In this document: positions 12,001-22,156 of the stretch, in pieces
How the letters are laid out: every line of letters starts with the position of its first letter
Numbering within the stretch: the stretch's first letter is position 1
Source: Owenia fusiformis
Lineage: Eukaryota > Annelida > Polychaeta > Sabellida > Oweniidae
DNA: 64,000 bases
Reading direction: 5' to 3'
Assembly (NCBI GenBank): GCA_903813345.2
Contig: CAIIXF020000001.1
Location: 39,275,366 to 39,339,365, forward strand
Notes under the pieces: generated by a model
What the model saw: only the letters and a program-made list of their open reading frames with translations
What the model was told of the DNA's origin: nothing
Databases searched by the model: none
Program-made: the position numbers and the translations under genes

Positions 12001-13683
12001 TATAACATTTATAAATAAGATAAATATCAAATAAAATATGTGATGTGTTAAATCTTATAAAATAGAGGGCATCGGTTGATTAAAGTAGCAGCAAAGACTT
12101 GAGTTTGTAAATTGTGAGAAGCAATCTTTATCAAATACAAAGAAATACCAAAATGACTGACATGATGTGATTCGTGTAAAAAAGATGATGTAGTTACGGA
12201 TGGTTTTAATCCTTATAGAAGTTAGAATTTTTGACACAAGTGCTTAATTTGCTTAAAAAGCTACTTTTCAAGAAAAGGTGCCCATTTTGTATTTTGTCTT
12301 AATGTTTCAACAAAACTTCTAATCATTAAGAGTAGTCCATGTAATATGTTTGCCGTATGATAGTATTGTTTATATGTTGCTTTTTCATTTTTCTATTGAG
12401 AATCAAAATACTCTGGACCTGGTTCATTAGAAATTTCCAAATTGTCACTATTGTTGACTGACAGATGGACGACAGACAAATAATTGATTGCAACAGGTCA
12501 AAATGTGAGCAAAAACAGGCTAAAAATCCTGAAAAATAAGCAATATCAAATAATCACAAAGATCGTAAAAACTTATTTTAAGTTGCACCTACATGTATGC
12601 TTGTCTATCAATGTACATGTAGATAAAGATCTTTGATAACTTACCTCAACATCAGTCTGGAAGTCAAATAGGTCAATTTTCTGCCAATTGCTGCCATCCA
12701 GTGCTAGCAGGTTCCAATACTAGAGTAAGAATATCAAAGAGACAAAAGATAAGGTACACAATGACCATTTTAGTAAATAAACCCTGTGTATATCTTCTGT
12801 ATTTTAAAAAGTCTTCCACTTGGGAGGACCAAGGTGTTCCACTTACAGAGGATCATTTTTCTTCAAATTATAGGAAAAGCTACTTTGAAAAGCATGCTGT
12901 TGATGGAGGTGTTCTATATTATAAATAAAAGAATAAAATCGGTGTTGAGGGAGTTAAAGAAGCCATATACTCATCAAACTGAAAATAATATGCAGTAGTT
13001 CACATTATGTATGAAACAATTAATGGTCGTTAAATTCTATGAAAATTCTTGTTATTCCTTGCTTTCATTTTGATACAGGCTACAAATCTCTGATATTCAA
13101 GACCTAATCAATATTCAGTTTTTACATAACCATGTAATCATGATAATTTCATTCTCATTATACCAATTTCATTTCAGGGAATAAACTATCTTGAGGTACA
13201 TATTACACATACATAGAATATGAAAATTGACACCTATATATATGCACCACAATTGAATGAATAAATAACAAAAAAGGATTATTTACCTTAGATACCTGTG
13301 CACATCGGCATAAAGTAACCACATCTAGATAGGAAAATATTCTGAAAAAACAAGAACAAGCAAACTGTTTAGTTCAATTTCTATTTGGGTTTTGTTTTTT
13401 GACTCACCTTGTTCAATACATAAAATTATGTTTAAATTACAGTTTAATGTTTTCAAAAAGAGTTCGTGAAATGTTAGCCTCATGGCCACTGTTGCTAACA
13501 ACAGCAATTATGCCTGGTTAAACTCATTTTCAACACCATGGTTACCATGCCTCACTACAGCCACTTTTCCTTGACAATAGCTATTGTGCCTGACAGTCAT
13601 TATTTTACTCACCGAAGTAGTAATTCTTTTGGTAATCGCTTGTTGATGATTGGTTCATTGCTTGTTACTGTCACCTGGTGGAG
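3035..13683 (-). CDS. FBXL20: F-box/LRR protein, FBXL2/FBXL20 family (partial gene, 10 exons)
   Basis: Substrate-recognition subunit of an SCF (SKP1-CUL1-F-box) ubiquitin ligase by family membership. The exons below join in phase to 285 codons with no stop. The order is a short N-terminal stretch, the F-box (LPKELLLRIFSYLDVVTLCR, then CAQVSK), the linker YWNLLALDGSNWQKIDLFDF, then cysteine-containing LRRs (pattern C..L..L.L.GC..ITD..L). Each position matches the family closely, for example VVENIAKRCGGFLKSLSLRG and LEVAGCSQFTDSGFQALAR. Family members are about 420-440 residues, so roughly the last 150 residues (the final LRRs and the C-terminal tail) are missing off the left edge. The start codon is not identified. 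Introns run from about 0.25 to 2.6 kb. It could be called FBXL2 or FBXL20: invertebrates usually have one orthologue of both. Confidence 0.95.
3109..3372. repeat. 51-bp minisatellite in FBXL intron
   Basis: About five head-to-tail copies of a 51-bp unit with landmarks 'gtaacatgtcacaataca', 'tagcagaacagcttgaaa' and 'gtgaaacaatt'. Units start at 3109, 3160, 3211, 3262 and 3318; the last step is 56 because of a small insertion 'aaatt'. The unit length is a multiple of three, so frames stay open, but this is not evidence of coding. It sits 14 bp from the acceptor side of the preceding exon. Confidence 0.9.
3545..3675 (-). CDS. FBXL20: FBXL20-like exon: two LRRs (MTDEALHSIGEHC...)
   Basis: 131 bp, acceptor gtgtttcag (AG at 3676-3677), donor GTATGG (3539-3544). 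Enters in phase 0 and ends with two bases of a lysine codon. Encodes SMTDEALHSIGEHCHQLQSL and then CVMGCSHLTDGSLVSLGHGC, followed by HELK. These are two consecutive LRRs aligning with ITDEGLITICRGCHKLQSL and the next repeat of vertebrate FBXL20. Confidence 0.94.
4026..4100 (-). CDS. FBXL20: FBXL20-like exon: LRR (ITDEGIIHVAENCPKLSTLN)
   Basis: 75 bp, exactly 25 codons, one LRR. Acceptor ctatttgcag (AG at 4101-4102), donor GTAAGT (4020-4025). Encodes ITDEGIIHVAENCPKLSTLN then LHSCN. Fly and vertebrate relatives have LNLHSC or LNLQTC at the same place. Confidence 0.95.
4891..5017 (-). CDS. FBXL20: FBXL20-like exon: LRRs (NISWCRLISDEGVEALAKGC)
   Basis: 127 bp, acceptor ccattttcag (AG at 5018-5019), donor GTTTGT (4885-4890). 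A second AG five bases inside (5013-5014) would give a shorter exon, but the phase of the upstream exon (ends in GG) requires the G at 5017, giving IGSGCPNLETV. The block NISWCRLISDEGVEALAKGC matches NVSWCHLISENGVEALARGC of the fly protein. A minisatellite begins only about 22 bp upstream of this acceptor. Confidence 0.94.
5040..5402. repeat. 33-bp minisatellite, 11 copies, beside a splice acceptor
   Basis: Eleven 33-bp units, each close to 'ttaatgcaaacagcagcat' plus 'gttgtattgagggc', with only a few base changes. Because 33 is a multiple of three, long frames stay open on both strands; they are composition effects and not genes. Low divergence between units suggests recent expansion and likely copy-number variation between individuals. 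Confidence 0.95.
5571..5643 (-). repeat. tRNA-like sequence, probably SINE head or tRNA pseudogene
   Basis: Read on the minus strand, 'gtgtagttcagtggtagcg' closely resembles a tRNA D-arm and RNA polymerase III box A (TRGYNNARNNGG). About 35 bases later 'ccggttcagaaac' resembles box B (GGTTCRANNCC) but lacks the last C pair. The acceptor stem does not pair well, so a working tRNA is unlikely. It lies inside an FBXL intron. A tRNA-derived SINE head is the best alternative to a decayed tRNA gene. Confidence 0.5.
6247..6342 (-). CDS. FBXL20: FBXL20-like exon: LRR (TCASLGRYCSRLLTLDVGSC)
   Basis: 96 bp, acceptor cattttgcag (AG at 6343-6344), donor GTAGGT (6241-6246). Begins with the last base of a valine codon and ends with two bases of a glycine codon. 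Encodes TCASLGRYCSRLLTLDVGSC then SSLSDDSMQAIG, matching TCTSLSKFCSKLRHLDLASC of vertebrate FBXL20. Confidence 0.95.
6343..8262. other. FBXL intron, about 1.9 kb
   Basis: AT-rich, no exon-like block with family similarity on either strand and no repeat that I could bound. Confidence 0.75.
8263..8331 (-). CDS. FBXL20: FBXL20-like exon: LRR (VFAQQCRNIETLNLNGCKQI)
   Basis: 69 bp, acceptor ttttttgcag (AG at 8332-8333), donor GTAAGT (8257-8262). A second AG two bases in is ruled out by phase: the previous exon ends in AA, so A|GTT TTC is needed. Encodes VFAQQCRNIETLNLNGCKQI then TD, against TFAQNCRNIEVLNLNGCTKT in vertebrates. Confidence 0.95.
8332..10930. other. FBXL intron, about 2.6 kb
   Basis: AT-rich, with no coding block recognised. 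A fragment near 10555-10610 ('accctttgcag', 'aaaagagagcctcgtc') resembles sequences near 25137 and 26680 and is probably a dispersed repeat remnant. Confidence 0.7.
10931..11025 (-). CDS. FBXL20: FBXL20-like exon: first LRRs (VVENIAKRCGGFLKSLSLRG)
   Basis: 95 bp, acceptor tcttccag (AG at 11026-11027), donor GTAAGT (10925-10930). Enters in phase 0 after DVE and ends with AA. Encodes GP, VVENIAKRCGGFLKSLSLRG, then CQSVTDHAL. The GPVVENI start and SLSLRGCQSV are hallmarks of the family; the fly protein has SLSLRGCQSVGD. Confidence 0.96.
12645..12719 (-). CDS. FBXL20: FBXL20-like exon: F-box to LRR linker (WNLLALDGSNWQKIDLFDFQ)
   Basis: 75 bp, 25 codons in phase 0. Acceptor cttactctag (AG at 12720-12721), donor GTAAGT (12639-12644). 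Encodes Y, WNLLALDGSNWQKIDLFDFQ, TDVE. This motif follows the F-box in all FBXL2/20 proteins (WNVLALDGSNWQRIDLFDFQ in vertebrates). Confidence 0.96.
12784..12925 (+). repeat. Remnant of a CAGTAAAACCTG-type MITE in FBXL intron
   Basis: Contains 'ccctgtgta', 'cttccacttgggagg' and 'gtgttccacttacagaggatc', closely matching the interior of the better preserved copy at 59009-59168 ('gtgttccacttatagaggttc'). The ends are decayed. Confidence 0.5.
13287..13341 (-). CDS. FBXL20: FBXL20-like exon: C-terminal half of the F-box
   Basis: 55 bp, acceptor ttttttcag (AG at 13342-13343), donor GTAAAT (13281-13286). Completes an arginine codon (CG|A) and encodes IFSYLDVVTLCRCAQVSK. This is the second part of the F-box that binds SKP1; vertebrate FBXL20 has IFSFLDVVTLCRCAQVSR. 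Confidence 0.96.
13613..13683 (-). CDS. FBXL20: FBXL20-like exon: N-terminal half of the F-box
   Basis: 71 bp, acceptor tgtgttgcag (AG at 13684-13685), donor GTGAGT (13607-13612). Encodes LHQVTVTSNEPIINKRLPKE then LLLR (the last codon is split). NEPIINKRLPKELLLR aligns with DEAVINKKLPKELLLR. The good acceptor means at least one more coding or leader exon lies upstream; no Met codon occurs in this exon. Confidence 0.94.
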
Positions 13684-16345
13684 CTGCAACACAAAAACAA
13701 ATATATACATGGACTGGAGAGAACAGATTATTCAAAATATCCTCACTGATTTGACTGGTGATTTAAAAGACTGAGACATGTGAACAGCAATAAAAAAGAC
13801 TTAGTATTTAGAGGGAACAGTGTAACCCCTATCAGTTGCCATATAATCTGAGATTAACATTTAAAATCCATTCCAAATGTAAAAAGCAAAACATGAAAGC
13901 AAAGCATACATGGAGACTTAACTTATTAATAGGAATTTTTTCATGTGAATGCAACACCTATTCATTTTTCATCATTATGTGCAAATAAATGAACCATGGC
14001 CCATGTGCTTACACAGTGAGCTCTATATAGCATACACTTTGATATAAAATACAAAATGATTTTTTTATGAATATTGATTTCTTGAGAATTTGGGAAGAAT
14101 TTGGGAAATTACAATGACAGTTCACACATGCATGGGGAAATGTTATCAAGATCCATAAGTGTGAAAAACAAACATACAAAACCGTTTTTGTAACAAGGTA
14201 TTAACAAGTGTAACAATGTTACAGACACTAAATGCCAAATCCCAGTTACAAAAAATGGTAGCTATGAAAACAAGTGATAGTATGAAAATTAAATTCAGAT
14301 TTTTTTGTGGCAAAATTACTAAGTAGTGGCTCAGTATGAATAATGGATGACTAGAAGGCAGATAAGTGATGGGATAACTGGTGCACTTATAGTTATGCAA
14401 TTCATCCTCATCTACTATGTTAGTGATTATAAGGTATCTATATACCAGTATAAGGCTACTTATAATTATTGTATCTCTTAATCCCTATGATGCCAATTAA
14501 CCAATTTCATAATCTACAACTGGCCTATTACAAGAATTGCGAGAAATTCTGGATTCTTTATGTTTAGATAGGGTACCAGTCTACTGGTACCTTCAATTTT
14601 TGTTTTGATTGTACCTAAAAAGGTATAATATTGTTGTTGGCTTGGCTGGTTATCTGACATTGGTGTTTCACTTTCATACTTTTTGTCAAGCTTGGCAGAT
14701 TCATTTTTCAGGGATATTCAGGTTTTTAATTGTATGGAAATCTAGAATTGATTATTTTGGGCATGCTGGGTAATTCAAAGGCCTACTACACTATACATGT
14801 ATATCCATTCTTTTTGACACTTTTTTCTACAGTATCGGCCACGGCTTAACCCTTTGGCAATACTCTTTTTCCACTCCAAATTGTGAAATCATTTGAACTT
14901 ACGGCTGGATATGTGTATATATATGCTGGCAATATGTCCCTACATATGAAGTAGAAGTGAGGACATAAACAGAGGGATAACTCCTCTTTGTTATTGAATA
15001 GTAGAGAGTCATAAAGAATAAAAAATGCAGTATAACTTACAAAAAGCTATATTAGAAAATACAATGCGTTAAAGGTATTTAACAAAACACAAAAGCAAAT
15101 ATCATCACAGCAGCTACAATCAAAGACAACACGATAATTAAGAAACTCAAAAGCAAATTGAACATCCTAGAAAGCAACTAAGGTATGCAGTATAGTCGGG
15201 TTTAATGACTTGGACCATTTATTCATGGCATTCTAGGTAACGAAAAATGGAAAATCATGAGCACATGGCAAGAAATGTCTTATAAATGAAAGAAGATTTC
15301 GATTAAGCTTCCAATAGCTCATCAAAATCTTATCAAAAGTCATCAAGGAAAAAATCTATCATCTTACTCATCATACAAATCAAAGAACTTATATGAGCTT
15401 TATTATGGAGTGAAAGTCAGCATAGCCTAGATGTAATCAAAGCAACTGTAATATGTTTCTATTAGGCTTACTTATCAGTAGTGTTTCAATGACAGCTAGT
15501 TAACAAGGGTGTCGGAGAATATCTGCTCAAATGACAGCATCAGTAAATAAATGCCTTGATGTTCATTATTTTAAAGAGGAAATTAGTGAAAAATTAGTGG
15601 ATATCTCAAAGAAAATGAATAAATATGAAACTCATACATTAAAGTATACAAAATGAAAGAAAATTAACCAACTCTGTAATTTCTATTGAGCATTGATATA
15701 AACAAAAGTAAAGTATGAATGGCATTCCAATGACAGATCGGGACTGTCAATGCCAACTGCAATTTCATGTTCGATCAGCTTCGGAATTAAGTGAGAAGAT
15801 GTAAAATCAGGAATTGTTTCTTTCTGAAAGATGGGCAAACAAGTATTTAAGCATTTCATTTCAAAATGGCAGAGAGGAACAACAAGCTGAGTAAATTTTT
15901 TTAACAAGTCCTATACCAGAGAACTGTCCCTGGAAAGTCTAACCTGATATCTTGTTGTTTTCTGAGAGATTTAGGTGGTGGGAAGATAATAATATGGGAA
16001 TTAGGCTAAGAATGAGACTGAAATCCCAATGAACAAAAGTGTTTCTTTTAAATCATCATTTTAAAAGAAAAATACCTATTATTGCAGTGAAAGAAGTGAA
16101 CTAGTTTATTTTATTCTTTCATCTTCCCAACAGAAAACATCATCCACACAAATATGACATCGTCCGTTCCCACGCTCAATCACTACGTTCTATCCCGTGG
16201 GTTCATATGACAAACTTGAGACCCAAGTAATATGTGGCGTCTCATTCGTAGAAATGCCTCGTGGAGTGTGCGGGATAGCCCGTGCGCGGGATAGCCACAG
16301 TTGAGGAAATTATTTAAATTAGGCCCCTGAATCAGTATTCAGAAA
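13684..16345. other. Upstream FBXL intron, no gene seen
   Basis: AT-rich and unremarkable. Minus-strand sequence near 15720-15830 has an acceptor-like 'catctttcag' followed by an open frame, but there is no matching donor and no family similarity, so I do not call an exon. Confidence 0.6.
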
Positions 16346-16500
16346 ATGAAAATGGAGATATTGTTTGAAAAAATTTTCGGTAAGTTTCGTCTGATCATGA
16401 ATTCTTTAAAACCCTATCAAAAAGAAGCGATAGAGGCAATAACAGAAGGTAGGGATGTATTCGTGTCATAGAAAACTGGACTGTGGTGACAAAGGCCCTT
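16346..16500 (+). pseudogene. RecQ-like helicase fragment, truncated at Walker A
   Basis: From the ATG at 16346 the frame includes LKPYQKEAIEAITEGRDVFV and then S followed by a TAG stop at 16469-16471. Next comes KTG in the same frame, where an intact helicase would have its Walker A motif (form LPTGxGKS). 'Lxx.Q.EAI.....GRDVFV' is typical of the many transposon-like or multicopy RecQ-type helicases of invertebrate genomes. The stop and the loss of downstream motifs show it is a dead fragment. It lies on the strand opposite the FBXL gene. Confidence 0.65.
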
Positions 16501-17079
16501 CCTATGGATAATGATATTCAAGACAGCGCGTCAGCGAACTCCCGTGCAGTGATATCATCACTGCGGAGGGCAGGTATCTCATCGTAAGCATGGTAACTTC
16601 GTAATAAACAACTGACGTGATTGGTTCTAGTCCCATGCTCAGGTCCCGTGATTGTAAAATGTAGACAATTTCATTGGTTGAATTGCGCGTATTAACTAAT
16701 AAACAACACGTGCGCTAAACTATTATCAACAAAACTTTTACTCAGAATTCCTTCCGCGGTGATTTCTTCTCATATTTCAATAATTTTGAAATATTTTGAC
16801 AAAATAATGATTGGTGAACATAAAAGAACATATATTTTATAAGTTGTATGAAAATCAAGTACATCTGTGCCAAATTTTGGGGATTCCATAATCTGCCCGC
16901 CGCAGTGTCTATACCGAGACACTGCATGGGAGTTCGAGCGCGTCAGCTGGGGTTTGTTTATTTAGTGTATAACCAATAAGTTGTCGTGAATCAAGGTGAG
17001 AATAGGTTCAAGCTTCATGAAGCAAGATGCAAATATGAAGCAATCTTTGGCACCAATACAGCTTTATACAACCCAGAGC

Positions 17080-17215
17080 TGTCAAGTGTCCCGCGAATGG
17101 CGGGATTATCCCGCGAATTCGATCAAAATTAGGCTAATTCGCGTGTCCCGCAATGTCCCGCGAAGTCCCGCAAATGTGGCTTTCGACCTCCGCGAATTTC
17201 CGAAATTGTTGCAAT
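17080..17215. repeat. CCCGCG-rich repeat, left part
   Basis: Clustered 'tgtcccgcgaa' and 'gtcccgcaaat' units, GC-rich against the AT-rich surroundings. It begins just after 'ctgtcaa' (17078); the right part ends at 'ttgacag' (18937), so both may be ends of one larger element interrupted by the foldback element between them. Confidence 0.65.
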
Positions 17216-17486
17216 CCCCTATATTGTGATTATCTAATCTTATATAAGAAGCTAAGTTTTTGCACTTTTGAGGAGTAAAGTTTACCTAATTTTAAGTACC
17301 TAGCATGCTGTTGTTTGGTATCAAAATAAAGAGGAAGGGTTCAACTTTCATTTTAATTACGACAATAGGGATGTAGGTCAAATAGTTCCAACGTTGGCCT
17401 TTTTACTATCCGTGTGGCCTTTATCTCAGAACTGAGCAAATGTTAGCAAACGCGAGTTGCAATAAATGGACGCTGATATCTAGAAA

Positions 17487-18387
17487 GGGTTTGTAGAAAA
17501 AACCGGGTACCGGGTAGACAATCCTCCATGCTGGGTTCAAACTTGGTACCCGGTACCCGTTCAAAAAACGGGTAAGCTTACCCAAAAACAAAACGAATAT
17601 ACGAGTATAACATAATTAGATTATCAGAAAACGTGTAAGATTTGTTTTGAAATTATAAAAATGTGTGTAACATCCTTCAAAATTGAGCTAGAAGCTTCAA
17701 ATAAAAAGCATATTTTAAGGCTCTTTTCTTCCTCTATCGTCATGACCATATTTTCATCGGTTATGGGGGGGGGTGCGATCGCACCATCGCACCCTCTCCT
17801 GGCTACGCCTATTACATTGTAAGACATAACAATTTAGTGGACAATTCAGTGGACATTTTGTCGACAGTTGGGATAACTTAAATTATGATTAATAATCAAA
17901 ATCTTACACATTGCATCATGTAAATTAACACACGTCACCTCTCTGCTAAAGCAACGATAGCAATTTACAGATTTAAATCATAATCAAAACAATTCATGTA
18001 CCAACATACGAACTATTGAAAATAGAGTAAAATTGATTTGCCTTGTTATTCAAATCGTCTTACAATGTCATTGGCGTAGCCAGGTGAGGGTGTGATGGTG
18101 CGATCGCACCCCCCTCCCCCTTCATTACCAATGGAAATATGACCATGATGATAGAGGAAGAAAAGAGGCTTAAAATGCTTTTTATTTGAAGCTTCTATCT
18201 CAATTTTGAAGGAAGTTACATACATTTTTGTAAATTCAAAACAAATCTTACACGTTTTCTAATGATCTAATTATGTTGTATATTCGTATATTTCGTTTTT
18301 TGGGTACCCGGTTTTTTCGACCGGGTACCAAGTTTGAACCCAGCATTGAGGATTTACTACCAGGTACCCGGTTTTTTCTACAAACCC
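17487..18387. mobile_element. 901-bp foldback element with 10-bp target duplication
   Basis: Arms of about 340 bp (17487-17824 and 18057-18387) are imperfect inverted copies: GGGTTTGTAGAAAAAACCGG at the left end is matched by CCGGTTTTTTCTACAAACCC at the right. The flanks are the identical 10-mer TATCTAGAAA at 17477-17486 and 18388-18397. Both arms contain 'gtacccgg', the 'cttacacgttttc' block and the 'ggtgcgatcgcacc' palindrome. A middle of about 230 bp is AT-rich with no frame. Long TIRs with a 9-11 bp duplication fit Mutator-like or foldback elements; the family is inferred. Confidence 0.85.
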
Positions 18388-18599
18388 TATCTAGAAAAGT
18401 AACCTCATTCCCTATAATTTGATGTAGATTAATCGAAACCCTATACCATGGGCTTTCAATTGAAATAATATTTCTATGCGTATTTTGTGAAGTTATGTTG
18501 ACGTTTATTTAAGTTACAATGTAACGGTGCATTATATTTGATTAATCAGTATCTGAAAGTTTGATTTAAGTGCTTTTACACGCTTTTACATTAGTCCAA

Positions 18600-18935
18600 A
18601 TCACGCAAATCCCTTGAATGTCCCGGGACATCCTGCAAATTTAGGTGGATGTCCCGCGAAATCCCGCAAATTTAGGGCACTTTTTCTAGAAAATCTGTCC
18701 CTCTATGAAGTTTTTGCTGGTAAACCTGTTAACTGTCCCGCAATTAGGGTGTTTGTCCCTCGAATGGTCCCGCGAAATCCCGCGAATTTGATAAAAAAAA
18801 ATTGGCCAATAAGCGCAATCACGCAAATCCCTTAAATGTCCCGCGAAATCCCGCGAATTTATTAGATGTCCCGCGAAATCCCGCGAATTTTGGGCACTGG
18901 GTCTAAAAAATCTGTCCCGCGAGAAAATCTTTGGG
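18600..18935. repeat. CCCGCG-rich repeat, right part
   Basis: Repeated 'atgtcccgcgaaatcccgcg' followed by 'aattt'. A longer block ('cgcaaatccctt' ... 'gggcact' ... 'aaatctgtcc') appears twice, at about 18604 and 18825, a step of about 220 bp. This creates open frames on both strands that have no other support. Confidence 0.8.
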
Positions 18936-19305
18936 GGTTGACAGTACTGTACAACCAATCAAAATTTAATAACTTCAATATTCAGTATATAGTCAAAGAT
19001 TTCAGGTTGAAGAGACCAAATTGTCTGACCTCTTATTTTTGTTTTCAAACTAATATACTCTATAGGTTTTGATATTTTTGATTGTCGGTTCATATTGATA
19101 TTCAATAGGGTACATACAAAGGACCTAGTACCACCTTTTCTCTTTAACATTTCACTCATTATAGTAGTTATTGCAGGTTAAGCAACAAATTAAACAAGCA
19201 GAGACAATACCAAGCATCGAAGAAACAAAACAAGACAACACCAAACATAGACAAGAATGCAATGGTGAAGATAAACACAAAGGAAAAGCATGCTTGATAT
19301 CTTAC

Positions 19306-19347
19306 GCCATTTTCATTTGGTATGTAGTGGCCATTCAGTGCAACCTC
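19306..19347 (-). CDS. FBXL20: Candidate upstream FBXL exon (EVALNGHYIPNENG)
   Basis: A 42-bp block bounded by a good acceptor (cttatattttcag, AG at 19348-19349) and donor GTAAGA (19300-19305). It is 14 codons in phase 0, exactly the phase needed by the exon at 13613-13683, giving NENG then LHQVTVTSNEP. There is no family similarity because the N-terminus is variable, so this rests on splice sites, phase and position only. Confidence 0.4.
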
Positions 19348-20778
19348 CTGAAAATATAAGTAACACATTCTTAATTGTTTGTTAGAATGACGATCAATGT
19401 AATAATCCATATTTTACTTAAAGTGTTAATCCATCCAAGTCTCCCTATCTTCTTTGAAATCTACTGTCTGCGAATTACATGTCATATTTCCTAAATATGT
19501 AGTGTGTACCTACCAATTTACTGAGTTCAATGTCTAGATAAATAGCACAATCCATGATCTTTTATTTACATTCATGTATGTTTACATATGTTGTTTACAA
19601 GTGATACCATTACCATGTGTCCCTTGTTTATATTTTACTTGTCACTGTCACATGTTTATATTTCCCCAAATCACAAAGAAGGCTTAATGTCCTGTTCTTG
19701 AATGTAGATGAATAAGCACAGGTGTACATTTTCTTCTATAAAACTGAAAACATTTTTACAGTCCCTTGTTATACTGCCATGTCATCTTAGTACATTTCCT
19801 AAACAATCACATTTCAAAAACCTCAGATGTTGTATCTTACTTCCTTATACATTAGACCTCAATCCTTGTTTAACTTATGTAGAATATAAATTTGTAGTCA
19901 CAAATTTGTTTCTGTAGACATTTGTCAAACTATTGCATAACACAGGATGCTCTGATGACGATCTTTGAAATATTGCATCGTAAATCATTCAATTTCAACC
20001 CGATGATCGGAGAAATTGGACGGAGGGGGATCAAGCAATACCTTTTCTTGGTAGATACCCATTCTATAGGTTCACTTACATTAAAATTATATTCTTTTCA
20101 TAGTTTGATCATTTTGAGTAAATGGTTTAATCTTCTTGCTTGGAGATCGGAAAAATGAAATTGAAGGGGGGGGGGGTAGGCTGGGAGAAGGCAGGAAAAT
20201 TTAAAAATCTGGACGATTTATTTTTTCAAGAAAAGGTTTACTACTGAATTTTCTGAACCGATACGCTTCTAAGATTTGAGATCTATTAAAAAAGGAGCAA
20301 GGCTATAAGAGAAATGTACCTCCCCTATCCCTAGAATAAAGGTTGTGCAACATTCACAAGCAACTTTCAAGATATAATAATTTGTCTCATGTCAACTTGT
20401 TCATTTAGAATCCATGTCAGTTGGTGATTTTATTGAAGTATTTCAATTGATTGATCACTAAAAATAAACCTCTTTGTACCATCGCAATTTGCTATCAGAT
20501 CTTGCCAGAAATACAGTTAGAGACGTTGATTATTTAACCCACATAAAAACAGATAAAGGTTTCTTTTAACTGTGATTACCTTACCATTTAATTCAAATAG
20601 ATATATTTTTCATAGATTTATATATGGATATAACCAACTGTTGTTCTTGTGAGATATTGTGATAGCCTTTCTTTATTCGTAAGAGATGTATTTTCATTAC
20701 TCATGCGTATAACCAGAAGAAGTGAGTAGCTCCCATAATACTATCATATTCTTTCGTTTTCGGGGATTCCTCTTAGCC

Positions 20779-20896
20779 ATCCTATATGGTCATACAAGCC
20801 TTATATGGATCTGTCACATGATATTCAAAATGGCGGACAACGGTCAGTTGGATTCCTATATGATCATGTAAGCCTTATACGGATCTAGCACATGGG
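20779..20896 (+). repeat. Short direct repeat pair
   Basis: 'cctatatggtcatacaagcc' followed by 'ttatatggatctgtcacatg' recurs about 76 bp later as 'cctatatgatcatgtaagcc' plus 'ttatacggatctagcacatg'. No gene nearby. Confidence 0.7.
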
Positions 20897-22156
20897 TACC
20901 ACGTGATCGAATACGAAGGCTGAACTTTGGGAGATCTCCCCCCTGGCGTATAACAATCTATTCTACTTGTAAAATTATTTTAAATTGTTGGTGACCTTAA
21001 ATCATTTATATCTACCAACATTTTTGGCACATTGGAAACAGCATGCTCCCCAATATAAGCCAGTTTACCACAAGAGATCAACAATTGTAATAAATAGAAA
21101 TGCTTGTACAATAATACATGTAACGAGAAAACTATAATAGATGTTCTTGTCCTTTCCTTATGTTGAAGACCCTGAGACAGAATAAGATCTATAGGGAGTG
21201 ACAAAATTGCAAGCGACATGAACATTGTATAACTGACCAACCAATATATTCCTCAATTACAATATCTCCAAAAATATGGGTAACATTCGCTTCTGTTTGA
21301 AGTTCCATAACGCTAGGAGGAAAAGCTGTTAAAAATGGTGCCAAAGTATCATACTCGAAATTGTACCATTTCTTCTTAATGGCACGACATAGTTACACAA
21401 TGATATTTACATATGTTTTCAGAATAACTCTGGAGGTATTAATGAGATATTGATGTTTTGGTTTTTTTTAATTCTTTTATAAAAAATAATGTTTGGATTT
21501 TTGTCCGCTGTGACAAAGCAGTTGTGAAACTGCTCCATTATAGTGGACAGAAAATGTAAACATTATTTTCTTAAAGAAATTAATAAAAAGACCCAATACA
21601 TCCAGATGGTACATTTTAGAGTTTAATACTCTGGCCCCATTTTCAATAGCTTTTACTCCTAGCATTATAGGTTATCCGCAAATGATATATCCATTGCATG
21701 GAGTAAGTAATTTAAAAAGCGGACAAATCTTTCGATACCACCCCGTGGTTATAAATTGGTGAAGTTCTGAAAAAATGGGGGGAAAATGTTTAAATTCTCC
21801 ATTTAAAGAAATAAATATGTACTTTGTTGTTTTTTTAGAAAATAGACATATGGCAAGGAATGATATGAGCCAAAAACATTTTAAAGTTGAAACAATTTAT
21901 TGTAAAGCCCACTCACTAGATCTGATTCTCGCTTTCATTTTCATCATCACGATTTATAATATGTATGAAGCTTTTCAGTTCACCAATATTTACTTTGTTT
22001 AGGCCAAAATTATAGTTTGGGATCTTGTCATATAATGAATGAGAGTTTGATGTGAATGTCCCAAATTATGATCTGAAGTTCTAATTTGAATAATACCAGT
22101 ATGTCACAATCCCAACTTGAATATGATACACATAAGATACAGATGTAGTTTCAAAG

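Noticed and set aside
15683-15907. Minus-strand frame after an acceptor-like 'ctttcag', considered as an FBXL 5' exon
   Set aside because: No donor in a fitting phase and no resemblance to FBXL N-termini.
13684-16345. Search for the FBXL start codon close to the first confirmed exon
   Set aside because: No ATG-containing block with a phase-0 donor and family similarity; the first exon is probably further away.
18614-18958. Opposing frames of 73-90 codons
   Set aside because: Created by the CCCGCG tandem units; no similarity and no splice context.
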